A stretch of 50,967 bases of DNA from Verrucomicrobia bacterium Ga0077533. GTDB lineage: Bacteria > Verrucomicrobiota > Verrucomicrobiia > Opitutales > Opitutaceae. Location: contig LNEH01000168.1 of NCBI GenBank assembly GCA_001464505.1, forward strand, positions 1-50,967. The letters are read 5' to 3'. Below, one piece after another: positions 43,051 through 50,967 of the stretch. The position numbers were made by a program, and so were the translations under genes. Numbering within the stretch: position 1 is the stretch's first letter; each line of letters opens with the position of its first letter. The notes under the pieces are model-generated. The model had not been told where the DNA came from. It saw only the letters and a program-made list of their open reading frames with translations, and searched no databases.

Positions 43051-45123
43051 GTGTCCATACTGCTTATCAATTTCCCCGGCCTTCGTTTGCTCCCCCTCCG
43101 ATCATCACTTCCGCCCTTCGGACTGACCTGGCTCGCGCTGCTGCTGGCGCTCGGCCATGCCGTGCTCGCCACTTACGCGATGCGGGAAAAATCCACGACG
43201 GCGGACGAGCTCGCACACGTGACCGGCGGCTACACTTTCAACCACTGGCAGGACTTCCGCCTGCATCCCGAGAACGGCATCCTGCCCCAGCGGTGGCAGG
43301 CCCTGCCCGCCACCGTGCGCGGAGCCGCCTTTCCCCCGCTGGACACACCGGCCTGGCGCAAGTCCGAGGTCTGGCTCACCGGCTACGCTTTTTTCTACCA
43401 GAGCGGCAACAATCCCGCGGCGCTGCTTTTCCCGGCGCGCGCGATGAACTCCCTTTTCGGCGCCGCGCTGGTGTTGCTCGTCTATGGCTGGTCCCGCGGG
43501 CTGTGGGGTGACACGGGGGCGCTGGTGGCCGCGGCTTTCTGCGCCCTGTGCCCGACGATGCTGGCGCACAGCGGCCTCGCCACCTCGGACATGGGCATGG
43601 CGTTTTTCCTGCTCGCGGCGTCGGGCGCCTACTGGCGGCATTTGCATGACGGCCGGTGGCGCAGCTGGTGGTTGTCCGCCCTCCTGCTGGGGTTGGCCGC
43701 CGTGACCAAATACACGGCCGTGCTGTTGCTGCCGCTGGCGGTGGTGATGGCGGCGGTTCGGATTTTCAATCCTGCGCCGCTGACGCTCGGCGGCGCCACG
43801 TTCCGCACGCCGCCCGGCCGGCTGGGCGCCATCACCGCCTCCACGGCGGCCCAGGGCCTCGTCGCCGTCGCCGTGGTCTGGGCGTTTTTCGGTTTTCGTT
43901 ACAGCGTCCTCAACCCCGCGCTGCCCCCGGGCGAATTCAACCTGCCGTGGGGCTTCGTGCTCTCGTTCGGCGGCTTCAAGGCGCAGGCCGTTGAATTCTG
44001 CCGTGCCTGGCACCTGCTGCCCGAGGGCTGGCTCTACGGGCTGGCCTTCGTGCTGAAGCACGCCGAGGCGCGCGCGGCGTTTCTCGACGGCAACTACAGC
44101 ATCCACGGCTGGGTGAGTTTTTTCCCCAAAGCCTTCCTCTATAAAACCCCACCGGCCTTGCTGGCCGGTCTGGCCGTCAGCGTGGGGCTGCTCGCGTGGC
44201 GCTTCCGCTCACCCGCCGGCTCGCGGCTGGGCGGGCACCTTTACCGGGTCACGCCCCTGTTGGCGCTGTTTGTGGTTTACTGGGGTTTCTCGCTGACCAG
44301 CCACCTCAACATCGGGCACCGTCACATCCTGCCCACGTATCCGGTGCTCTACATTCTCACCGGCACCCTCGGCTGGGCGATGGTGCGCACGTGGGCGAAT
44401 TCGCGGCGGACCGGGTTGGTTTTCGGGCTTGGCGTCGCCGGTTTGTTGGGCTGGCAGACGGCAACGGCGATGCAAATCCATCCCCATTATCTGGCCTATT
44501 TCAGTCCCCTCGCCGGTGGTCCCGCCAAGGGTTACCAGCACCTCGTGGACAGCTCGCTCGACTGGGGGCAGGATCTGCCGACGCTCCAAAAATGGCTGGA
44601 GGCAAACCGCCGGCCGGCCGAGCGTGTTTACCTGGCCTACTTCGGCACCGATGAGCCGGCCCGCTACGTGCCCGAGGCCGTGCTGCTGCCGCGCCTGCCC
44701 GGCTTCGACCGGCCGCGCCCGTGGCATTGGCCCGAACCGGGCCTTTATGCGATCAGCGCCACCATGCTCCAGCATGTTTACCAGCCCCAGCGCGGACCGT
44801 GGACGCTGGAGAACGAACGCCAATACCAGCAACTGCGACTGAGCGACGCCAGCTTCCGGGCCCTGAAGGCCCACCCGCGCGACCGGCCCGATTTGCTGCT
44901 CGGCCTGACCGCCGATGAATGGGCGAACGCGTGGCACCGTTATGAGCTGCTCCGCTTTGCCCGCTTGTGCCATTACCTGCGCGCCCGCCAGCCCGACGCG
45001 CAACCGGGCTATTCCATCAACGTCTACCGCCTGACTCAGGCGGAGCTCGATACGGCCCTCAACGGCGACCTCCGCCAGCTCGCCGCCGCGATCGAACGCG
45101 CGATCGCACAACCCCCGCGCTGA
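43051..45123 (+). CDS. polytopic membrane glycosyltransferase (PMT/GT39-like)
   Basis: GTG start; REKSTTADELAHVTGGYTFNHWQDFRLHPENGILPQRW; HLNIGHRHILPTYPVLYI; multiple TM. Confidence 0.75.
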   Translation: MSILLINFPGLRLLPLRSSLPPFGLTWLALLLALGHAVLATYAMREKSTTADELAHVTGGYTFNHWQDFRLHPENGILPQRWQALPATVRGAAFPPLDTPAWRKSEVWLTGYAFFYQSGNNPAALLFPARAMNSLFGAALVLLVYGWSRGLWGDTGALVAAAFCALCPTMLAHSGLATSDMGMAFFLLAASGAYWRHLHDGRWRSWWLSALLLGLAAVTKYTAVLLLPLAVVMAAVRIFNPAPLTLGGATFRTPPGRLGAITASTAAQGLVAVAVVWAFFGFRYSVLNPALPPGEFNLPWGFVLSFGGFKAQAVEFCRAWHLLPEGWLYGLAFVLKHAEARAAFLDGNYSIHGWVSFFPKAFLYKTPPALLAGLAVSVGLLAWRFRSPAGSRLGGHLYRVTPLLALFVVYWGFSLTSHLNIGHRHILPTYPVLYILTGTLGWAMVRTWANSRRTGLVFGLGVAGLLGWQTATAMQIHPHYLAYFSPLAGGPAKGYQHLVDSSLDWGQDLPTLQKWLEANRRPAERVYLAYFGTDEPARYVPEAVLLPRLPGFDRPRPWHWPEPGLYAISATMLQHVYQPQRGPWTLENERQYQQLRLSDASFRALKAHPRDRPDLLLGLTADEWANAWHRYELLRFARLCHYLRARQPDAQPGYSINVYRLTQAELDTALNGDLRQLAAAIERAIAQPPR

Positions 45124-45254
45124 CCCTCGCATAACCAGCCGGAGGTCTTCGGACTGCCTTGCTCGGCTGGTCGAGTTGCCCGGCCCACGCGCGTCAGTGG
45201 CTATGAGCATACGAGGCGGAGCGTCCGGGTATGGCAGAGCCTGCCACGCCGTGC

Positions 45255-46496
45255 TTATTTTTCATGCCGCAGGCTCCACCATTCCCTGGCCGTGGCCAGC
45301 GCCCCCTCCACCAACCAACCGGCGAGCAAAATCATCAGGAGCCAGTGCAGCGGCTGGGTCCAAAGCCGCCAAATGACATCCATCTGGTTCTGCCAAACTT
45401 GGGCATATTGCGCAAAAAACAGGTTCACCATTGCACACAAAATACCGTCGAGCCACAGGCAGAGCGCGATGAGAGCGCAACCCATCCGGGCAGCCCCTCG
45501 TTCCCGATGCGGGAGCAAATCATCCCTGGTCTGCCGCCACAGCCAAAGCGCGGGCCACAGAACAAAGATCCACCGGTAGGCATAATTCACGCCGGCCAGG
45601 AAACAGGTGAGCAGCACGATGGCGCCGAGGGCGGCGAGCAGGCGTTCCCGAGGTTGGCCGCGTGTGGTCAGACCCGCAGTCACCCGGCTCCCGGCCAGAG
45701 CCAGCGCCGGAATTGCGATCAACAGCAGGCTCGGCAAGACCGACTCCTGGTCTGTCCAACCCAGATCGCGCCACCATAACGGCGCACCCATCGTGTAGAT
45801 GCCCAACGCGATGGTGAACCGGCTGCGGTCGACCTGCGTCCACACGCCGGCCAGCGCCAGCGCCACCACAACCAGGCCCGCGAGCAACACCGCCGGCGAC
45901 CGGCGCACGGGGCGGACCCACAGGAAGGCCAGCGCCGCGGGCGCGGGAAAATACTTCAACCCGGTCGCGAGCCCGAGGCAAATCGCCGACACGACTACGC
46001 GCCACCAAACCGGGGCCGCCACCAGACTGCAACCCGTCAACAACACAAAGATCACCAGATCATTATTGGCCCGGTTGATCCCGAGCATGACCGCCGGGGA
46101 GACCAGCAGCGCGGCCAGCCAGAACGCCTCGCCAAAATTACGCGGCCGGGCCGTAGCCCAGGCCGTCAGAGCAAAAGCACCGACCCAAGCTGTGCCCACC
46201 AGGAAATTATGCTCCCGGGTCAGGCCCAGCCAGCGCAGCGCCAGCCACCAATCCGAATAGACATGGGGTCGGAACAACACATCCAGCGGGTTCGCACCAT
46301 GGGGATCAGCTCCCGCGCGGACGGCGTCTAGGGCAGCCAGCACCGCATAGGAATCCAGATAGATCCGGCCGTAGTTGTAGAGGCCGAGCACAAGGAGCAA
46401 GCGCGGCCATAACGCACCCAGCACCCAGCACAGCACACAAATGAATGCCAACAGCACCACCGGACGCCAGGGAACATGAGTTGACGCCGGTGTCAT
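45255..46496 (-). CDS. polytopic membrane protein, DUF2029/GT87-like
   Basis: GADPHGANPLDVLFRPHVYSDWWLALRWLGL; INRANNDLVIFVLL; ATGLKYFPAPAALAFL typical of GT87. Confidence 0.7.
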   Translation of the reverse strand: MTPASTHVPWRPVVLLAFICVLCWVLGALWPRLLLVLGLYNYGRIYLDSYAVLAALDAVRAGADPHGANPLDVLFRPHVYSDWWLALRWLGLTREHNFLVGTAWVGAFALTAWATARPRNFGEAFWLAALLVSPAVMLGINRANNDLVIFVLLTGCSLVAAPVWWRVVVSAICLGLATGLKYFPAPAALAFLWVRPVRRSPAVLLAGLVVVALALAGVWTQVDRSRFTIALGIYTMGAPLWWRDLGWTDQESVLPSLLLIAIPALALAGSRVTAGLTTRGQPRERLLAALGAIVLLTCFLAGVNYAYRWIFVLWPALWLWRQTRDDLLPHRERGAARMGCALIALCLWLDGILCAMVNLFFAQYAQVWQNQMDVIWRLWTQPLHWLLMILLAGWLVEGALATAREWWSLRHEK

Positions 46497-46590
46497 GGAC
46501 CGGGATGGGGCCAGCAGCTGGCCAGCTTGGCGAGCTGCAACATCAGGCCCGACGGAGGCAAACCGGCTTGAAGCGGAGCGGCGGTGGTTT

Positions 46591-48378
46591 TCATGGCGAC
46601 AACGCGGCAGGATTGTCCGCTTCGACGGCCAGTTGGACCGCGACCAGCCGGCTGATGCGGCTGACTTTAGAGCCAAAACGCTTTTCCGTCATGACCACGA
46701 GGGTGAAACCCGGCGGCAAGCGGTCTTCGGGCTCCAATTGGTGGTCGCCCTCCACCGAGGCGGGGCGCAGGGATTGCAAGACCAGAATATCCCGGAACGT
46801 GCCCCGCTCGAGTTGGTGTTTGAGCCGGTCGGCCACCAGGCGGGCCCGCGCGACAAGGATTGCGGGTGTTTTCTCCAGCAGCCACGGGAGGGTGGATCTG
46901 GTGGTGATGATTATCCGTTCACCTGGCGGCAGCGCGGCCACGTAACGTTTCTGCCACTCCACTTCATCAATACCCAGATAGGAATAGAGATGCTGGGCGT
47001 GGCGGGTGGTCGTGACCCCCAGCGCAAACACGGTCATGCCGCCGAGCAGCACCCAGCTCGCGGGCCACCGGCGGTCGAACGCGGCGGCCGCGACGACAAT
47101 GGCGAACGCCAGCACGAGGTGAAAAGGCAGGCTGAAGCGGGAGGCGATGGGGTCGCCCAGATTGGACCAGTAATAAAAAAGGATGAGCACCGTGTTCGCG
47201 ACCATCCCCAAGCCCAGCAGCAGGAGTGCGGTGTGCTCGGTGTTCGTGGCGCCGGGAGCCGGTCGCACCCGGAGCAATCGCCAGAGAATCCAGGCCAGCG
47301 CGAGCAACCCCAGCGTGGCCAGCGGCCAGGAATTGGCCAGATAAGCATTGGTGTTGAAGAAAAATTCACCCGCGCCGCGAAGGTTATCACGAAAGTAATC
47401 GAGACTGAACCGCGTCTCCTGATTGTCCCGCAGCTCCCACATCCACTTGGTATTGGAAAGCACCTTGTTCTGGAGGGCGCAGGGCAGCAATAATAGCGGT
47501 GCCGCAACCGTCACCCAAGACACGATCACCCGCCGTTCCCGCCACCAACCGAGGGCGATAATAACGGCCACCGGGGCCACATAGAGGGCCGACTCGTAGC
47601 GGGTTTGGGCCAGGAGCACGGCGCCCAGCACCAAGGCCGACAGCCGGACATCGTCTGGTTGCCGGAGATAGGCGGCGCCGAGCGCAACCACGGCGAGCAG
47701 CATGGTGATATTGAGCAGTTCCATGCTCGAGCCGGTGGCGTGCTGTCCGAGGAGCGGCAGCGACCCCAACAGCAGCACGGCCAGCAAGCCGCCGCGCATG
47801 CCGTTCAAACGCCGGCCGAGATAATACGCCAGCCCCAGCGTGACCGGCAGCAGCACGGCGTTGAGCAGATAGGCGTTCAGCGGGCGGTAGCCCGTGAAGT
47901 CATGGCAGAGCGAGACGAGGAAGGGATAAAAATTCGGGCGCTTGTCGAGGTAGTTGTCCGTGGAAAGAAAAACCCCGAGGATATCGTAGCCCCGCACCAT
48001 CGTCGCCGTGTCGCGAAAATAATGCATGTTGAAGGCCGTGGATTGGAGGACGAATTCGTCGTAGAGAATCTTGCTGCGAAAAGCCTCGGCGTTGATGGCC
48101 ATCAGCGAGAGCAAGCCGATGGCCAGACCGGCCCAAAGCCATTCCTGCCGGCTCAGGTTTTCTCCCCCAGCCCGCCGTGACCACAGCCGCCAGAGCGCAG
48201 CCACCCAGAGGGCAAAGGCCGTCAGCAGGAAAAAGTAACCGTAACGCTTCACCACCATGCCGGCCGGCTCCACCTCCAGACCGATAAACCCGAGATAAAC
48301 CGCCGCCACCGCCGCCAAGCCGAAGGCCGCCAGCCGGATATCGGAACGATGCAACAGCCTGGTAAGTGTCTCGTTCAC
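46591..48378 (-). CDS. polytopic membrane protein, GT39-like; paralog of the upstream gene
   Basis: 595 aa; DEFVLQSTAFNMHYFRDTATMVRGYDI...YLDKRPNFYPFLVSLCHDFTGYRPLN shared with the 48399-50240 product. Confidence 0.7.
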   Translation of the reverse strand: MNETLTRLLHRSDIRLAAFGLAAVAAVYLGFIGLEVEPAGMVVKRYGYFFLLTAFALWVAALWRLWSRRAGGENLSRQEWLWAGLAIGLLSLMAINAEAFRSKILYDEFVLQSTAFNMHYFRDTATMVRGYDILGVFLSTDNYLDKRPNFYPFLVSLCHDFTGYRPLNAYLLNAVLLPVTLGLAYYLGRRLNGMRGGLLAVLLLGSLPLLGQHATGSSMELLNITMLLAVVALGAAYLRQPDDVRLSALVLGAVLLAQTRYESALYVAPVAVIIALGWWRERRVIVSWVTVAAPLLLLPCALQNKVLSNTKWMWELRDNQETRFSLDYFRDNLRGAGEFFFNTNAYLANSWPLATLGLLALAWILWRLLRVRPAPGATNTEHTALLLLGLGMVANTVLILFYYWSNLGDPIASRFSLPFHLVLAFAIVVAAAAFDRRWPASWVLLGGMTVFALGVTTTRHAQHLYSYLGIDEVEWQKRYVAALPPGERIIITTRSTLPWLLEKTPAILVARARLVADRLKHQLERGTFRDILVLQSLRPASVEGDHQLEPEDRLPPGFTLVVMTEKRFGSKVSRISRLVAVQLAVEADNPAALSP

Positions 48379-48398
48379 GAAGGCAACAAAGGGCCGGC

Positions 48399-50240
48399 CT
48401 AGGGCAGGCGTTTGATGAAATTACTCATATACTCCAGCCGGATCTTCTCCCGCTCTTCCGGCGTTAGCTTCTCCAGCGACACCGGCGGGCGCACTGGCGG
48501 CGTGGCGGGACCTTCCCGGATGGAGACCACGCGGCTGATGCGGCTGACGGTCAACGGGGTGAAGCGTCGCTCCCAGACAGTTTCGAGCTGGTAGTCGGGG
48601 CCGGGATCATCCTCAGGCGGAACCGTCATGCGACCGCTGCCCGGATCGATGCTCAGCCGCTGGAACACATAGATCGCGGAGAAGATGCGGTTGCGGAAAT
48701 TGAAGATGATATTCCCCTTCTGATCGAGCGCCTGCCTGACCGGCGTGGCCGAGACCAGATGGGTGATCCAGATGATGGAGTTGTTGTCGATGAAGAGGTA
48801 GTCGCGCTCCGGGTGGGCCGTGATGAACTCGCGCCGCCATTCCATTTCGCGTCCCACGTAATATTCCGCCGAGTAGCCGTGTCGGGCCATCGCGGGCAGT
48901 GAATGCGCAAAAAAACCCGCGCCGGTCACCACGGCGAGCAATGGCCAGATCCGGCCGCGCCAGTTCATCTCGGTCGCCACGGTGACGACGCCAATCACCA
49001 GCGCGAGATTCAGCGGCAGACTGAGGCGGCGGATGACCGGATCGTCAAACCGGCCCCAGAAATAACACAACAGCAGCAGGGTGTGCGCCGCAAACCCGAG
49101 GGCAAAGATCGCGAGGGCGGCCTGGGGCGGCGGAGCCGCACGCAGCTGGCGGAAGGTCTTGAGCGACCACAGCACGAAAAACGGCAGCGCCAGGAATCCC
49201 AGAACGGACAGCACGAACGAATTGGAGTGCTCGCCCGTGGGGCTGAAAAAGAAATTCAAGGCGTGCGCGATGTTGTCGGGCACATAGGAAAGTGAAAACG
49301 GTTTGTCGAAGCCCGGCCGGCTGGCCATTTCCCAGGAAGAAGTCCGCACGCTGAACACCTGGTTATGCAGGGCATAGGGCAGCAGCAGCAGCGGCATGAA
49401 AATCACCAGCCACGACAGGGTCGGCCGCCGGTCGTTCCACCAGACCCAGAGCACGGTCAGGCCAACGGGGAGCAAAAAGACCACGGATTCGTAGCGCGTG
49501 TTGGCCAGCAGGATGCCGGAGAGGCCAAAGGCCTCGAGTGAATTGCCATCCCGTCGCGCCAGATAGCGCATGCCCAGAAGCAGCGTGCCGAGGATCATCA
49601 CGAGGTTGAGCAACTCGAACCCGCCGCCGGTGGCGTTTTGGGCGAGCAAGGGCAGACTGGTCAGCAACAACACCGCCACCGCGCCCGCCTTCCGCCCGCT
49701 GATCCGGCAACCCGTGACGTAGGCCAGGGCCAGCAGCACGAAAGTGAGGACGGTGTTGAGAGCGAAAACATTCTCGGGCCGGTAGCCCGTGAGGTCATGC
49801 AACAGCGACACCAAAAAGGGCTGAAAGAGCGGTCGTTTGTCGAGCTGCCCGGCCAGCAGCTGGAACGCCCCCTGGATATCATGCCCGCGCATCGGCACGA
49901 GCGCGGTCTTGTCGAAATGCATGTTCATCGAAGTGCCGAGCAACATCACTTCATCCATCAGGATCTTGAAACCGTAGGTCTCGTGCATCATCAAGAGCAG
50001 GCCGCACCCGCCAATGAGGCCCACCGGCCAGCGCGGCTTATCCTTCAACTGGACCAGGTGGATTCCGGAATCACGGGCCGCCTTCAGCAATGACCAGCCA
50101 AAGAGCAGGGTCAGCAGCAGCATGGCCCAGTAGCCGCCGTAGATCACCGCCTGCAGCGACTGATCAGGGGTGAAAGTCACAAAGCCAAGAATCAAGGCCA
50201 GGGCCGAGGTGAGCAGGAGCAAAACAAGGCGACGATCCAT
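48399..50240 (-). CDS. polytopic membrane protein, GT39-like; paralog of the downstream gene
   Basis: 613 aa; DEVMLLGTSMNMHFDKTALVPMRGHDI...QLDKRPLFQPFLVSLLHDLTGYRPEN. Confidence 0.7.
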   Translation of the reverse strand: MDRRLVLLLLTSALALILGFVTFTPDQSLQAVIYGGYWAMLLLTLLFGWSLLKAARDSGIHLVQLKDKPRWPVGLIGGCGLLLMMHETYGFKILMDEVMLLGTSMNMHFDKTALVPMRGHDIQGAFQLLAGQLDKRPLFQPFLVSLLHDLTGYRPENVFALNTVLTFVLLALAYVTGCRISGRKAGAVAVLLLTSLPLLAQNATGGGFELLNLVMILGTLLLGMRYLARRDGNSLEAFGLSGILLANTRYESVVFLLPVGLTVLWVWWNDRRPTLSWLVIFMPLLLLPYALHNQVFSVRTSSWEMASRPGFDKPFSLSYVPDNIAHALNFFFSPTGEHSNSFVLSVLGFLALPFFVLWSLKTFRQLRAAPPPQAALAIFALGFAAHTLLLLCYFWGRFDDPVIRRLSLPLNLALVIGVVTVATEMNWRGRIWPLLAVVTGAGFFAHSLPAMARHGYSAEYYVGREMEWRREFITAHPERDYLFIDNNSIIWITHLVSATPVRQALDQKGNIIFNFRNRIFSAIYVFQRLSIDPGSGRMTVPPEDDPGPDYQLETVWERRFTPLTVSRISRVVSIREGPATPPVRPPVSLEKLTPEEREKIRLEYMSNFIKRLP

Positions 50241-50366
50241 AGTGTAAGTGCCGGCAGGTCAGAAAAAAGCGTCCCCCTCAGGATGAACGGCCCAAGGCGA
50301 AAGTAAAGATCCTCGGGGCAGGTTTGTCTGCCGGTGGCGGCGCTGAAGGCGACCAGGGTTTCGGGT

Positions 50367-50606
50367 AGTGGGTCAGTTTGATTCTATCTGGGTGCCGAGG
50401 CTTTTGTAGGTCGGGGTTTATCCCCGACATGTGGCGGTTGACTGTCGGGCATAATACCATTTACTCATTGGATTCGGATCATAGCGAAAGTGCCTTGGGG
50501 TAGGGCGGAGCGGCCCGCTCCGCCGTGGGCGGCGCACCGGGCCGGTGCGCGTCTCAAATTATCCCGTAATTGGTATAAAGCCCGACCTACAGCAAACTGA
50601 CTCACT
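50367..50606. mobile_element. MITE-like non-coding element with terminal inverted repeats and flanking direct repeats
   Basis: TIR agtgggtcagtttg / caaactgactcact (13/14); flanked by perfect 15-bp repeats accagggtttcgggt at 50352-50366 and 50607-50621; inner inverted pair gtaggtcggggttt / aaagcccgacctac. Confidence 0.75.
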
Positions 50607-50692
50607 ACCAGGGTTTCGGGTTATCGGACACCCCGGGAGATAAAAGACCCCGCTTTGTTTTCCCGCACCCGGTGGCGGCGGGTGCAGCAAAG

Positions 50693-50720
50693 AAAAAGCC
50701 GCTCCCTGGGGAGCGGCTTG
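50693..50720 (-). terminator. Rho-independent-terminator-like hairpin downstream of the pilin-like CDS
   Basis: Minus strand: AAGCCGCTCCCCAGGGAGCGGCTTTTTCTTT. Confidence 0.75.
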
Positions 50721-50747
50721 AGGATTGTGGGCGCTACAGTCCGATGC

Positions 50748-50967
50748 TTACGGAGCGTAGGTCACGGTGCGGGCACCGGCGACGCCAGCGATCGTGATCG
50801 TGATGCCCTGCGTGTAACCGCCCGGGTAGGTCTCACTGGCAACCGTGTTGACCGCCTTCACGTAGTTCGTCGCACCGACCAGGCCGCTTATGGAAACCGA
50901 GGAGACACCGTTCTCGAGGAAGTATTGGTCGGCAGCGGCGGACAGCTGGCGGGCGTTGTTGAGGCCC
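50748..50967 (-). CDS. C-terminal part of a pilin/pseudopilin-like protein (truncated by window end)
   Basis: Manual minus-strand read: ...GLNNARQLSAAADQYFLENGVSSVSISGLVGATNYVKAVNTVASETYPGGYTQGITITIAGVAGARTVTYAP*. Confidence 0.6.
   Translation of the reverse strand, partial: GLNNARQLSAAADQYFLENGVSSVSISGLVGATNYVKAVNTVASETYPGGYTQGITITIAGVAGARTVTYAP

Noticed and set aside
45124-45254. Intergenic region searched for an RNA gene or terminator
   Set aside because: Only weak GC-rich inverted segments; no cloverleaf or clear terminator that I could support.

Overview
GC-rich chromosomal window, probably from an Opitutaceae-like verrucomicrobial bacterium (inferred from gene content and dispersed repeat style; no marker gene confirms it). 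It is mostly housekeeping and metabolic genes: a Na+/solute symporter; a bacillithiol-type operon (BshC-like half-length protein, BshB, BshA); a large secreted hypothetical; a pst phosphate-transport/phoU operon; a very long pyruvate:ferredoxin oxidoreductase-type protein; glgA; pheA-DAHP synthase; RNA methyltransferases; a frame-disrupted second DAHP synthase; glycerate kinase; a NamZ/DUF1343 lipoprotein; an M48 protease; msrB; xseA; and a ~16 kb island of GT2 and polytopic GT39/GT87-like membrane proteins ending next to a partial pilin-like CDS. I saw no convincing tRNA, rRNA, CRISPR array or phage. The observations I rate highest are: (1) two tandem PstB ATPases whose motif losses all map to the same composite ATP site (Q-loop and H-loop lost in one, LSGGQ lost in the other), which predicts an asymmetric heterodimeric phosphate ABC ATPase; (2) PhoU fused to an LMW-PTP/ArsC-like domain lacking the nucleophilic Cys; (3) a ~256-aa BshC-like protein keeping the core motifs but too short for the coiled-coil region, heading the bshB-bshA operon; (4) a family of intergenic inverted repeats whose arms are three tandem 9-mers, plus a ~240 bp MITE-like element with 15-bp flanking direct repeats and a palindromic element inserted in frame inside an RlmM-like gene. 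All family assignments are from reading the translations by eye; no searches were run.
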